A stretch of DNA of 64,000 nucleotides from Zygaena filipendulae. Its lineage: Eukaryota > Arthropoda > Insecta > Lepidoptera > Zygaenidae. Positions 23,085 through 33,480 of the stretch are shown here, in pieces (position 1 is the first letter of the stretch; the number at the start of each line of letters is the position of its first letter). The position numbers and the translations under genes were made by a program. The notes under the pieces are model-generated. The model saw only the letters and a program-made list of their open reading frames with translations. It made no database searches and had not been told where the DNA came from. The stretch lies in assembly GCA_907165275.2 (NCBI GenBank), contig OU015675.1, forward strand, positions 7,457,501 through 7,521,500, written 5' to 3'.

Positions 23085-23384
23085 GGGCATGTTGACTAAT
23101 TTTCATTTTTTAGTCCGTCTTGAAGATTATTAAAAAAATATTGGACACGTATTTTTTCTTTTTTTAAGTAATCAAAAAATTACGGCGATATATTGAGTTG
23201 AAATATCGCGTGACGTCACTATTCTGAGAGTTTGTAAGGCGGTTTTATCGGTTAGTGACGTCACGAGCCTCTCACCCTAAACTTTAATGCTCTTTATCTC
23301 TGTATATTTAAATTTATTTAAAAAAGCAAAAAATACGTGTCTATTGTTTTTTTATTTTCTAACTGACGGACTAATTACAATTTA
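23085..23384 (-). mobile_element. MITE family A, copy 4, one end truncated
   Basis: Starts GGGCATGTTGACTAATTTTC and carries GTGACGTCAC sites. Homology stops after GACGGACTAATTACAATTT, losing the other terminal repeat. Confidence 0.75.
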
Positions 23385-23859
23385 ACTAACTAATATAATT
23401 ATTATTGACACTACATACTTCCATTAACAGCCTAGGTGGAGATGCGTAGTCATTTTTTTTTAAATAGTCAATGAATTTCATCCAATTTGTTCAAGATTAG
23501 CCATTTTGTACAAAATAGCATCAATTTAGTCCATTCGGACGCATCGTGGCGAGCGGCTAAAAGCATTTCCAACCAGTCACCCTACGGAGGAAGCGCGGGT
23601 GATTTTAAAAATTGTACCAAATCACCCCTCCTTTGAAGCTGCCGGCAATATTTTGACAGCCCATTTTTAGGGTACCGCGGCCGGGTTGAGAACTTAAAAG
23701 CTTTCCAACGTGACGGTGCAAAAAGAATATAACTTCGTATTCTTAATAATAAAAAATATAAACGAGGTTTTAAAGTTTTTCTTTTCGATGCAATTTCCGC
23801 TTGACTTTGCCCTGTCAAGTTTTTGAATAGCCACCTTGTAATCATCACTAGGCACCTAC

Positions 23860-24040
23860 ATATTATAGAACATAGTGCTCTGCCGCGTCTGTCTGTCTGT
23901 CTGTTCGCGATAAACTCAAAACTCAAAGACTACTTGAACGGATTTTCATGCGGTTTCTACCAATAGACAGAATGATTCAAGAGGAAGGCTAATCCTAGAG
24001 CTCCCGCGGGAACTCCGAAATTACCGCGGGAACAGCTAGT
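23860..24040 (+). mobile_element. Helitron-like element, subfamily 2
   Basis: A CTGTCTGTCTGTCTGTTCGC 5' block, then GGATTTTCATGCGGTTTCTA and TCCCGCGGGAACTCCGAAAT, ending in CTAGT at 24036-24040. The 5' region differs from subfamily 1, while the 3' end is shared. Confidence 0.65.
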
Positions 24041-24149
24041 CTTGTATAATTTACACGTAAGTAAACAGCTCTCACCTCTGGCGCCAGGAGTGCTTCTTTC
24101 GTAGATCGTGATATTACGTTAATGGCGGTGAATGAATTAATAATACTGT

Positions 24150-24335
24150 CTTACATAATAAATGCGAATATCAGTTGGTTTGTTTGATTGTTTGTTACGC
24201 TTTCACGGCTTAACTACTCAACCGATCATCGTGAATTTTTTGCATACACTTTTTCAGGGGTACCGAAAAGGACATAAAATCCCAGAATTCCCGGAGGATC
24301 TCCCTAAACAGAAGAAACCGCGAGCAACACCCAGT
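24150..24335 (+). mobile_element. Helitron-like short element, degraded 3' end
   Basis: AATGCGAATATCAGTTGG, GTTACGCTTTCACGGCTTAA and CAACCGATCATCGTGAATTT are present. The terminus is CCCAGT and the hairpin is disrupted. Confidence 0.6.
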
Positions 24336-24339
24336 CATA

Positions 24340-26680
24340 ACTTATGTTAACACTTTAGATAAAACCACAGTTCTATATTTATTAAAACCACCGATCAGCT
24401 GTTCCCGAGTGAGGTGAGAACCTATTAGGACGGTGCTGGTGTAGAGTTCATTGCCACCTGCAAGTACCAACCCATCACTCCAAGCTCTAACAGCGCCCGA
24501 CGAATGATCTACTTAACATAAATCCCTCGTCAATGCATTAGCATAACGCATTAAAGAGTAGAGCGAAGAAAAAAATATATTATATTTATTTTTATCTAAA
24601 AACAAGCGCTGAAGTATTTACAAGCCATAAATGACTTGATAATAAACAAAAATACGGATTTTTATGCGCAAGCGCACGCGCTACGGCGCACCGCGACTGA
24701 CCAATCGGGAGGCACGCCGCCTTCTTCAAAGACAACAGGGCGGGGCTTGCAAGAAAAGAACTTTAAGTTATCGCTTCAATGCGAGATGGGCTGTATGATA
24801 AATTGCCCTTCTTTCTCAATAGTCATTGTTTTTTTTTATGGGAACAATGGGATGTCAAAATATTTTTTGGGTTTTTATCTTCGTCGGTCAGTTTGCCATG
24901 TTGCAATGTTACCGTTCGAAAAATCAATGTGTTTTTATTTCGAACTCTATTTTTACACGGACAGAGTTCGAAGTGTTCTGTTGTGTATCTTTGACACTGT
25001 ATACTCCATAAGTTTGTGTCGAGTTATATCTTATTTTCGTAACAAAATGATTGGTTTGCGGCCCGTCATTTCGTGGTGTTTAGTTTTATGGATTCAAAAT
25101 TGGCCATATTTTAAAACAGAGTGCCTTTTTTGGGTTATTTTTTGGGAATAATAATTATATTAAGTAGGTATGTTATACAGCACTTTGTTGCTGGGATATC
25201 GAAACATATTGAACGATTCTGCCTTTATAATTAGGTTGCTCCGACATTTTTAACTTTCTCTGATGACACTCAAAATTGTTTATACTTACAAAGAACAAAA
25301 TATTTAAAATTAAGAAGCGAAAACGTTACTGGTCTAATAAAGTTTTTGAATACACATTTCGGGACCTTATATAGTCTATACCTACCTAGTCTGTGTATCT
25401 ACTTACAGAATAACTTGTGTCCTATATACCTACGAGTATGTCACTTTTTAGCCGACTTCAAAAAAGGAGGAGATTCTATGTTCGATTATTATAATATGTA
25501 GGCACCTAGTTGTGTTTTTGTAAACTTTTTACTATGTAAAAAATAACATTGTAATGCTGTTACTTTATCACGAAAAGTCTGATTCCACCGAAAATTGAAC
25601 CTAGAACTTCTCGATTATCTATGGATTATGTAGATACCTACCGTGGTGATCACGTGCACTGATCCAGTCATCGCACTAAATTATACAAGCTTCAAGTAAG
25701 TAACCAGAACGGGAGCTAAATATAGTGTCGTTATTTATGAAGCACTCTGCCGGGATCGTTTCGAGCACCTCCAGAGCTTATCTATGACGGCGGAACTCTA
25801 AAAAAAACATGGCGCCAAGCGTCGGCGCCTTTCAAGTGCGCGCAGTGACGTGGGAATGCGCGGGAGTAGATCGGAAGGTCATTTGAGTGGTTGGCGCGCG
25901 ACTGTGATGGAGGTCGCTTGGGTTGTGCACTTTTTTAGTGCTTTTTTTTTTTAGTTTTTTAGTTTCTCATTGAGTCCGTAGAGATAGACTTGGCTGTGGT
26001 TTTCTTCGATTAGCCGCTCTACCCGATTAAGAGATTCGATTAATCGTTTGATAATAGTCAACTATGAAAATAATTTAGTGCTTATCTTGCAAAATAATTT
26101 GTTTTCCTATACGTAATGATTGGCATTTGACACCTATTACAATATTATGATAGATTTATTATTATTATAGGTGAGTTGCAGAAAGAATGGGCACCTTCGA
26201 TTAGTAAGAAACGATACATATCTTTACCTCTTAGCTCTCTCTCTCTCCATAATCTATAATCGTCATTAATGACTTTGGTCATAGCCATAAAGAAAACAAA
26301 GGAAAATAATATCTTCAAGTGACGTGGTCAAAGCAATCGTCCAATCAAAAGTCAAATTTTCGTGATTTTGGCTAAAGAGGCTGTTATTTTTTTATTATTT
26401 TATTGCTGGTGCTAAACATAAACAATACAATATACATAGTTATAAGCTATTTTTAAACAAATTACATCGGGTTTCCTGATTTAACGATCAGTGTGTCCAG
26501 GCCTCCTCCAGCTGTTTCCATTCTCTTTTATAGTTTGCTTTTCTTATTCCTGATATCATCTTTTTCGTGATTTTGACTAAAGGGGCTGTTAATTTACCTA
26601 TCTGTGAATTCCGTTCGCTTTTTTACGCATCTATTGCTCACAAGTCACAACACCCCAGTTATAAGCACCTACCTAGCTAG
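24340..26680. other. No gene identified; two GC-rich patches
   Basis: 24660-24760 contains a CCAAT motif (GACCAATCGGGAGG) and a GC box (GGGCGGGG). 25787-25920 is another CG-rich patch with ATGGCGCC. Either could be promoter-like, but no downstream gene was found. Three overlapping open frames at 24636-25151 look like chance. 25452-25495 is an ACTTCAAAAAAGGAGGAG repeat fragment. Confidence 0.35.
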
Positions 26681-26683
26681 GTC

Positions 26684-26938
26684 TCAGTGCTCATCCAAAA
26701 GCTGCAATACCAAATCCATCAACAACACCAAAAGTGCCGAAAACCAATCAAACCGTTCGGAAACACCGCCAAGACTCTCGGTGTCGTTCAGAAATTGTCG
26801 AGTGGAAGCATCCTGACTGAGCACTGTGAGCTCGGGATATGAACTCATTTGAATGTTATTACTTCCGTACGCCGCTATGCGAGTGTTTGGCACTTGAGAG
26901 TCGAGCTCAGCCGATCCCAACGACGCGACGGCTCGCAG
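26684..26938 (-). CDS. Possible orphan terminal exon or ORF remnant
   Basis: On the minus strand the frame is open from an in-frame stop near 26952 to the stop at 26684. Translation includes NTRIAAYGSNNIQMSSYPEL, STRQFLNDTESLGG and a hydrophobic, Leu-rich end (ALLVLLMDLVLQLLDEH). Mixed composition and moderate GC make it look more protein-like than most frames in the window. No family is recognised and no flanking exon was located. It could be a terminal coding exon, a pseudogene or chance. Confidence 0.25.
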   Translation of the reverse strand: MRAVASLGSAELDSQVPNTRIAAYGSNNIQMSSYPELTVLSQDASTRQFLNDTESLGGVSERFDWFSALLVLLMDLVLQLLDEH

Positions 26939-27076
26939 CGTTCAATTGTTTGGTTTTGGAATCGAAATTGGTTTTTAAAATAAGTAAGTAGGTAGATAGA
27001 GCTTATCTAAGACTAAGACGCGCCACTCCATCGGGCATACGCACACGCACAACCGTTAAAATATCGATACGACACA

Positions 27077-27108
27077 TATAAATCTGATCTTGCCATTCGT
27101 CCTCAGTT
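27077..27108 (+). promoter_or_regulatory. TATA plus arthropod initiator, no gene assigned
   Basis: TATAAA at 27077-27082 and TCAGTT at 27103-27108, with the initiator A at 27105, 28 bases after the first T of the TATA. This spacing and the TCAGT initiator fit a canonical arthropod RNA polymerase II core promoter. The downstream sequence has only a five-codon frame (ATGATATCGCACATCTAA) and no evident exon. Confidence 0.45.
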
Positions 27109-27302
27109 GCCGCACAGTGTCGCCGCACTCACACTATTGAAGATATATTTTATCAATACATGATATCGCACATCTAAACTGCTTATAGAGTAGTGGGGCG
27201 TGTCATTTTAGTTTAGATATAAAGAGCTTAATTTTTTTATAAAGGTTGAAATGGTAAAATGTATTGTGCCGCTCGCTGAAAATATATCTAGATATTTATA
27301 GC

Positions 27303-27455
27303 TGTGCCTCGCGGTTTCACCCGCATGAGTTTCGGATTTCCCTCAGCAACTCCAAAGTAGCCTAATTTACTCCTTATAACATCAACTAGTTAGCAGTGAA
27401 AGTCCTGTCAAAATCGGTACAACAGTTTCAGAGATTCACCCGCGTGAATAAGCTA
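27303..27455 (-). mobile_element. Helitron-like element, subfamily 3
   Basis: TGTGCCTCGCGGTTTCACCC, TCGGATTTCCCTCAGCAACT, then GAAAGTCCTGTCAAAATCGG and GTTTCAGAGATTCACCCGCG, the minus-strand form of the subfamily at 5224 and 10378. Confidence 0.55.
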
Positions 27456-28000
27456 GCATTATACCCATTACTAGGCTCCATAAAACAAGTAAAACTTTTA
27501 TAGTTAACAGTATAAAATTTTATAACAAAATCCTTGAAACAGCGACAAATTTCTCTCTTACTAAATGTAAAACTTATGTTAAACAAAAATTAATTTCCAA
27601 GGCGTATAATAGTGTGAGTGAGCACTTGACCGGCAAGCATGGAATTAGGCCTCTTTTGGTCACTCTGATGCATTTTGTATTTTATTACTTAACTTTATAT
27701 AATATTATGATTGACGTGTAAAAGAGCCCATTGAGGCCTATTTACAGAATAAATATTTGAAATTTTGAAATTTGACATTTGAGTTTCGGAATTCCCGCAG
27801 GAACTCCAAACTTCTTTCGTAAGAACCTTCTCCTTACAATAACAAAAACAACAAAAAAGAATTAGCGAATTGGTGCAGTCGTTTTGGTTGCACCCCGAAA
27901 TTTTTAGAATTTACAGGATGTGAGATTTTTATGAGGTCTGATTATGGTGCCTAATTTAGTCCTCAGGGGGGCAAACGGACCCAATGCCCTCTCGTAGATC
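27456..28000. other. No gene; Helitron-like scrap
   Basis: 27780-27850 contains GTTTCGGAATTCCCGCAGGA (subfamily 3, minus). Otherwise no supported feature. Confidence 0.4.
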
Positions 28001-28004
28001 AGAC

Positions 28005-28090
28005 CCTGAAGGACATAGGGCGCTTTTGTTCCTGAATTCCCGTGGGAACTCTAAGATTAGCGCGGGTGAAACCGCGGGAAACAGCTAGCA
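28005..28090 (+). mobile_element. Helitron-like 3' half
   Basis: GAAGGACATAGGGCGCTTTT, TTCCCGTGGGAACTCTAAGA, the hairpin GCGCGGGTGAAACCGCGG and CTAG at 28085-28088. Confidence 0.6.
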
Positions 28091-28227
28091 ATAAATAAAT
28101 TTGGAAAATATCGTTTGAAGTAGGTGTTATCCATATCGCAGATAATATAATACTACTATCCATACTATCGATCAATATTACGTAATTTACGCTGTCTATA
28201 TGCGCACGCGATGTGTTACTTTAGAGA

Positions 28228-28565
28228 CACAGAGCAAATCAATTAACTAGAGAGGACATGTACGCGGGGCCGGCGCGCCGCCGTCGCAAAGGAAGTTAGA
28301 GCAAATGCTCTAACTTGCCCAAAACTTCTTTTGCTGCCATCCCAAGTATATTTACCACAATATTCCAAAAACTGTGAATTTTGAAAACACTGATTAAGTA
28401 AAAACATAACTATAAAGCGTTTAATACATTTCTTTATGTTAATGAATTTTTTAGTGCGTGATGAATAGTTTTGTCTGCGAAAATCACCCGGCGACACTGG
28501 TTTTCATCTGTTTTCATACTAAACTAAGTTGGTGTCCCTTCTATCTGTTATTTTCTGTTCTGTGG
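28228..28565 (+). mobile_element. hAT-like MITE family L, complete copy
   Basis: Ends CACAGAGCA (left) and (reverse complement) CACAGAACA. Internal landmarks are AGTTAGAGCAAATGCTCTAA, ACTGTGAATTTTGAAAACAC and GGTGTCCCTTCTATCTGTTA. It aligns with 40265-42792, which is interrupted by a hAT transposon, and with parts of 10491-10606 and 51573-51805. Confidence 0.75.
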
Positions 28566-29346
28566 TGTAGGTATACACCTTATTAGGCAATAATATCGTG
28601 ATGTCCGACAGTTGTGTTGCGTCGTGACTCGTGGGCAAATGACGCGTGCGCACCCCGAGCCCGCCATATGGACGGGGGTGGTCAGTGATTATGTAATGAC
28701 ATGACGTGTTTTGTGCTAGCGGGGACTCCCAGTGCGATCGGAGAGGACTGTGACTCTCGCTTGTCGATGACTAATGTTTTTTTTATTAGGTAAGTAGGTA
28801 CTACACCTCGCGTTAATTTCGGAGTTCCCATGGGGATTCCGGGATAAAATTACCCTATTTTACTTGAGAATAGTGTGGCTTCCTATAACTGAAATAATTT
28901 TTAAAAAGTGTTCTAAAAGTTTCGCGTTTATCCAATACAAACAAACAACTAAACACACAAACAATTAAGTTTTTTTTTCTTATATTATCTATGGTACCTA
29001 CATGAGAAAAGTGTTTATCTACCTAATATATTATAATATTATGTCACATTTAACTCTTAAGCGAGTGGAAAGTTTGTGTCTATGGATTACTTAAAACTGT
29101 TAGTGTGAAATTAGAATCACAGAAATTGGTTGGTATTTGAACTTTTCAAATAAGGAAACACGTTTTTCAGGGTTGTTACAAGTGAAACCTCGCGGGTCAG
29201 CTATATTCTACTATTTAGCGGTTCCTGCCGAAGTTCGACGCACGATTAATTCTTGTACCATTCCATTTTACTTTATGTTATTTTTACATGCTTTTAAATG
29301 CAGTAGGTACAATAAAATACAACATAATATGTACATTAAAAAACAA
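28566..29346. other. No gene; Helitron-like fragment inside
   Basis: 28800-28960 is a diverged minus-strand Helitron-like copy (GGAGTTCCCATGGGGATTCC, GGGATAAAATTACCC). The rest is AT-rich, up to the end of the inverted serpin copy. Confidence 0.45.
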
Positions 29347-30755
29347 TTACAAAGGACAATTGTAGGCACCAGACGTGATAGTCAACTTGGTAACTACGTC
29401 AACGACAGCGTAAAGAAATGGTCTATTGACGATAAAATTATCAGCTGATTCTTGACAGCCTTCGCCGCCCATGCTTAAACCATCCTCACAGTAGGGAAAG
29501 ACACCCTGCGAGTCGACTCTGAACCTCACCCGCTCGTAGAGGGCGCTCGGTATGGCCGGCGGATCAGACACTAGGTTGGAACCATCAGGATCATACCACA
29601 ATTTCCTCACCCCCATCTGCTCCAATATATACCTCATTGACATATCGCTGGACTCCATTGTGAATTTAGGTATAGCTATATCAATTGGAATCTTCGTTTC
29701 TGTAGCGTTCTTTAAGATTTCTTTATTGATTGTCGTATCCAATTCATAGACGGTTTGCTCTAGTGGATCGCAGAAGTTGAGAACAAACATCATGACATAC
29801 CTTCCATCTTCACCGACGGGCAGAACTAACGCGCGAGACTTGTACTTCTCCAAGGGAGCTATCATGAAACGGTTCCTGGAATGCATAAGAGTCACAGTAC
29901 CTATAGGTTGTCCCATCTCGTTGTAAAATATGGCGTTTTCTTCTATTCCGGACAATAGAAATTCCGTTTGCCAAACGATGCTGTGGTCTACTGTGTTGAT
30001 CAAAAAGTTACCATCCAGGTTAATATATTGTCCCAATCGATTGTAGGTTATACAGTTGAGAGTTAGGAGAGCGACGCTCGGGTCGCGTCTCAAAGGCAAT
30101 GATAGCGCATAGTCGAGGATTCCTTTGCTGCGCACGTATGCGGCCCACGTTTCGTTCACACAAAAACTTTCATCGACGCCCAAGATTTTTGTAACAAAAT
30201 AACGGCTATTTTTTGAGCATTCAGATAGTGGTGGCCTCGAATTGAGGATCTGAACATAATATTTCTCTCTCAGGGCCCTATTATTTTCTGGTAGGCCAAG
30301 GGCGCGGAATAGTTCTATCTGCACGTCGCCCGTGGCTCCCTCCGCCATTGCAGCTAATTCCATATATACCATTTGGCGATATAACAAACATATCTTGGGT
30401 GTATTTCGCATTCAACTTGTATATGTTCATTGCAAAAGTGGAAACGGCATTATATATATCATCTTCTATATTATTATCGTATATATTAAATTGGTCATCT
30501 TTTGTATCACTGTTGCCGTATTTGCCAGTATCAGCATATTTATCAGTGTTGCCGCTATCGTCAGCATATGTAACACCATGTAACACTGTCGCCACGATCA
30601 TTAGGATATGTATCACTGTCGCCACGGTCGTTTCGGTCATCTTTTATGTCACTGTCGCCGTAGACTGAGTCTGCGTAGCTGGGGTCACATTGATCTTCAG
30701 ACAGCACCAGAACTGTCCAGCTCGATACTATTAGCAGCAGACTGGTAATCTTCAT
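29347..30755 (-). pseudogene. Serpin paralogue with two frameshifts
   Basis: An inverted copy of the gene at 19741-21087, very similar along its whole length. It begins with the signal peptide MKITSLLLIVSSWTVLVLS at 30755 and ends GAYNCPL-stop at 29347. Two lesions break the frame. In the Asp-rich extension a 10-bp unit is tandemly duplicated (30568-30577 and 30578-30587); without it the frame continues. About 200 bp further on, near 30361-30363, two bases are missing compared with the intact gene, after the ISPNG motif. The last 340 codons are open and keep the serpin C-terminal signature and the same Cys-containing loop. The good preservation suggests very recent loss, an assembly or sequencing error, or a partial product from an internal start. 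The two genes converge, with about 8.3 kb between their stop codons. Confidence 0.8.
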
Positions 30756-30808
30756 TATCGCTCTTATAATGCGCAAAAAATATGATGTGAGTTGCGGAGG
30801 GTCGGTTG

Positions 30809-30850
30809 TTTTATATTCGCATAAAATATGCAGTTGTGAAAATGTTGACA
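30809..30850 (-). promoter_or_regulatory. Promoter of the inverted serpin copy
   Basis: On the minus strand ATGCGAATATAAAACAACCG puts a TATA-like box at 30816-30809, matching the intact gene. The upstream TGTCAACATTTTCACAA is also shared. The promoter therefore appears structurally preserved although the coding frame is broken. Confidence 0.55.
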
Positions 30851-31129
30851 CAGCTTTGTAATATTCAAATTATTAGGTACATCCATAGGTATACTTACTA
30901 ATATTATACACATAAAATGCGAAAGTAACTCGGTCTGTCTATCTGTTACCTTTTCAAGCCTAGTTGTCAGGGCAAGGTTTTTTTGGAATATCTACGAGAG
31001 AAATCGGATTTGAATGGTAGGTTTTATTTTTATTTGAGAACACACTTAAACTAATCAAGAAATTTCGAAAACCGCTTGACCTATAAAGCTGTAACGACTG
31101 ACACGACCTTAGTTAATAGGGAGGAGGCG

Positions 31130-31210
31130 TCGATCAGGAAAGGATTTCCATCCAGAAATTCTCGAGGTATCCTGAAATTCACGCGGATGAAATCGCGGAA
31201 AATAGCTAGT
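31130..31210 (+). mobile_element. Helitron-like 3' end
   Basis: TTCTCGAGGTATCCTGAAAT, the hairpin ACGCGGATGAAATCGCGG and CTAGT at 31206-31210. Confidence 0.55.
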
Positions 31211-31340
31211 CTAATATATTTTATTCAAATTGGAATTACAAATTATATCATAGTACAAACAACAAAACAAAAAATATCTATACTATCATATTATATAAAA
31301 GAAATTCCAAATTAATGTTTTGTTTTTTCATTATTTTTCA

Positions 31341-31640
31341 CTAGCTGTTCTCCGCGGGTTCACATGCTTTATGGGCTCTATCCCGGCATTCCCACAGTAC
31401 CTTATATTGTGTCGCTTCACTGTGTTTCTGTCATTGTGTATAGTTATGCAAAATTCCAGACACACCCGCGTCAATTTCAGAGTTCCCGAGGGAATTCCAG
31501 GGACAACTACCTTATGTCCTTCTCTGTAGATACCCCATACAATATGTATGCAAAATTTCAGGATGATTTGTTGAGCCGTTGAGGCGTGAAAGCGTAACAA
31601 ACAAACAAACAAACTTACTTTCGCATTTTTAATCTATACT
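31341..31640 (-). mobile_element. Helitron-like elements, composite
   Basis: A first 3' end (CTAGCTGTTCTCCGCGGGTT) is followed by a second internal piece (CGCGTCAATTTCAGAGTTCC, TATGTCCTTCTCTGTAG, ATTTCAGGATGATTTGTTGA) and the 5' AACAAACAAACAAACTTACT block. It looks like two copies joined, or a rearranged one. Confidence 0.6.
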
Positions 31641-31744
31641 AATGTTATAAAAAGAAAAGATTTGATTTTTGGTTTGTTTGTTTGAAACCGCGGGGAACAG
31701 CTCGTAATATTAATTAATATAGGTGAAGATGATTAGGTAGTATA

Positions 31745-31890
31745 CTTGAAAGGCTTAAAGTCGATTGCCCACTGGATGCGACGGCGCAACGACCGCGCAA
31801 CGACTGCGTGACGACTACGCGACGAGCACGCGACGCGCGGTCTGCGGGCGTGTGAACGCTTGCCGTGACGGATCGGACACGTGCGGCGTA
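31745..31890. repeat. CG-rich degenerate decamer repeat
   Basis: After TCGATTGCCCACTGGATGCG, units resembling GCGCAACGAC / GCGTGACGAC / GCGACGAGCA recur every 10 or so bases. Such blocks occur as subterminal repeats of DNA transposons. A matching far end was not found. Confidence 0.4.
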
Positions 31891-32009
31891 ATCCAGCGGG
31901 ATGCACCTACGTAATGAACTTATTGATTGACGCCCAACCAACGCTAACGTGGGATTCATACACTCACGCCTGGCTATGACAAAGGGGAATGCAAAATTTT
32001 TTTCATTAC

Positions 32010-32345
32010 TCATACTCGGAAAGTAGGTCTGAAGTTGCCTGCGAAGCGGGTTGAAAGTAACACTTTTCAGCCCTAGGGAGAATCGCTTTCAACTGACAGC
32101 TGGATACTGCAGAAACTCAAGTTTTTTTTTATGTCATAGGGGGCATACTTACTGACCAGTAGCACACCTAATGGTTGATTTATGTAAAATAAAATTCACT
32201 CATTTTTTTCTTTAGCTAATTCCTATTTTTATTTTGACTTTCCTTGCATTCGTAATGAAAAGCACTGTGTTATCCTCGGGAGAAAGACTTACTTTCACCC
32301 CTAGGATAACAATGTACTATTACTGCCTATAATTTTTTAACCTTT
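32010..32345 (+). repeat. Repeat copy 1 of an inverted pair around four-Cys gene 1, exon 1
   Basis: Contains TACTCGGAAAGTAGGTCTGA, CTAGGGAGAATCGCTTTCAA, TTTGACTTTCCTTGCATTCG and AGCACTGTGTTATCCTCGGG. The same blocks occur in inverted orientation at 34825-35415. A SINE S1 3' scrap (TATGTCATAGGGGGCA) is inserted at 32121-32177. Confidence 0.6.
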
Positions 32346-32900
32346 CCCAGCGGTTTAAATTGAGGGTTATAATTTAGAGTAATTTTAGGGTATACATAAA
32401 AAATATCAACGACTACCTCCATCGCACTTGCTAATAATTGTTGCTCTATTTTTTTCTGAGATTCATAAATATCGAAATAAATTTAAATAATACTTTGCTC
32501 GATATTTTTAGTCTGTCTAGGTATGCATATCTCTGGTTTGTGGTCGGAACATTATAATAATACACTATAATAAGTAAAAATCTACTACAATCTGTTTTGT
32601 GTACTTTAATAAATAAATAAATTAATAAATAAAAAGTATATACCCTATATACTTTTCTGTGTCCTGGACGACGTTTTTCATGATGATGTTGAGTAGGTAG
32701 TTAACACGTGAAAGCGTAACAAACAAACATGGGTGCATTCGAATTTTTAATCGACTTCCAAAAAGGAGGAGGTTATGTATTCGGCTGTATTTATGTTTTT
32801 TTTTTTCTTTTTTTATATTCAGCGGAGGTAGCAAACTTTTAAAATATGAAACATTGAATAGAAATATAATAAAGTTTTTAGATTTTCGCGTTTTGAGCAC
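32345..32900. other. No gene; repeat fragments
   Basis: 32680-32730 holds a Helitron-like 5' scrap (CGTGAAAGCGTAACAAACAA). 32748-32812 holds a GACTTCCAAAAAGGAGGAGG fragment. Confidence 0.4.
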
Positions 32901-32904
32901 ATTA

Positions 32905-33061
32905 TATTATGTAAATTACGCGGGACTTGAACGCGATGTTTTTTATTACCTTTTTTGCCCGACGTTTCGGCTGACCACGGCGTGATGCAACTCAGCCGAA
33001 ACGTCAGGCAAAAAAGGTAATAAAAAACATCGCGTTCAAGTCCCGCGTAATTTACATAATA
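32905..33061. mobile_element. Short foldback element
   Basis: Inverted arms of about 70 bp (TATTATGTAAATTACGCGGG and its complement at the far end) with one or two mismatches. They surround a spacer of about 17 bp (CCACGGCGTGATGCAAC). The arms include CGACGTTTCGGCTGA. No coding sequence. Confidence 0.8.
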
Positions 33062-33396
33062 GAAATATAATAATCGATAATAATAATAACAAAAAATTGA
33101 TAAAAAAAAAAACAAAAATCCTGCCTTAGTGAGAGAGGTTCATGTTTCTAGCTTCAGTTAGTTGCGTCTGAAGTGAACGTTGATGAGTCATGAGAAAGCC
33201 CATTTAATAACGTTATGACATTTTTTTTTGGTTAATTTCAAAGAATATGAGTTATACTTGACTTGTCACGTTTTAAAACGATCTTAAAATGTTTTACAAT
33301 AAATTAAACGAAGTAATTAATTATTTACGGCTAATAATCATTATATTTATTCACGTCACGGCTTCGGTTAATTGCTTATGTTGCTTAGTCGATAAG

Positions 33397-33480
33397 TATA
33401 TATAAGTGCGTATATAAGAGCAATCTGGGGCAATAGGAGCATTATATACCACGACAGCGGGTGGAATTTTCTATGTGAGT
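33397..33480 (+). promoter_or_regulatory. Promoter and non-coding first exon of four-Cys gene 1
   Basis: Two TATA-like runs occur (TATATATAAG at 33397-33406 and TATATAAG at 33411-33418). About 30 bases on is a likely transcription start near 33440-33450. A splice donor CTAT|GTGAGT follows at 33475. The matching acceptor ATAATTCACAG ends at 33951, one base before the A that precedes the ATG. An untranslated first exon is inferred because the second four-Cys gene also has an acceptor immediately upstream of its ATG. Confidence 0.5.

Noticed and set aside
23582..23926. 114-codon minus frame
   Set aside because: Its 5' part lies in the Helitron-like subfamily 2 sequence (CTGTCTGTCTG), and no motif is seen in the rest.
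24636..25151. 171-codon frame, the longest outside the serpins
   Set aside because: Two other plus frames are open over the same stretch, composition is Phe/Ile/Tyr-rich as in AT-rich noncoding DNA, and no domain, signal or splice evidence supports it.
30332..30668. Plus-strand frames of 83 and 106 codons
   Set aside because: Antisense of the inverted serpin copy's Asp-rich region.
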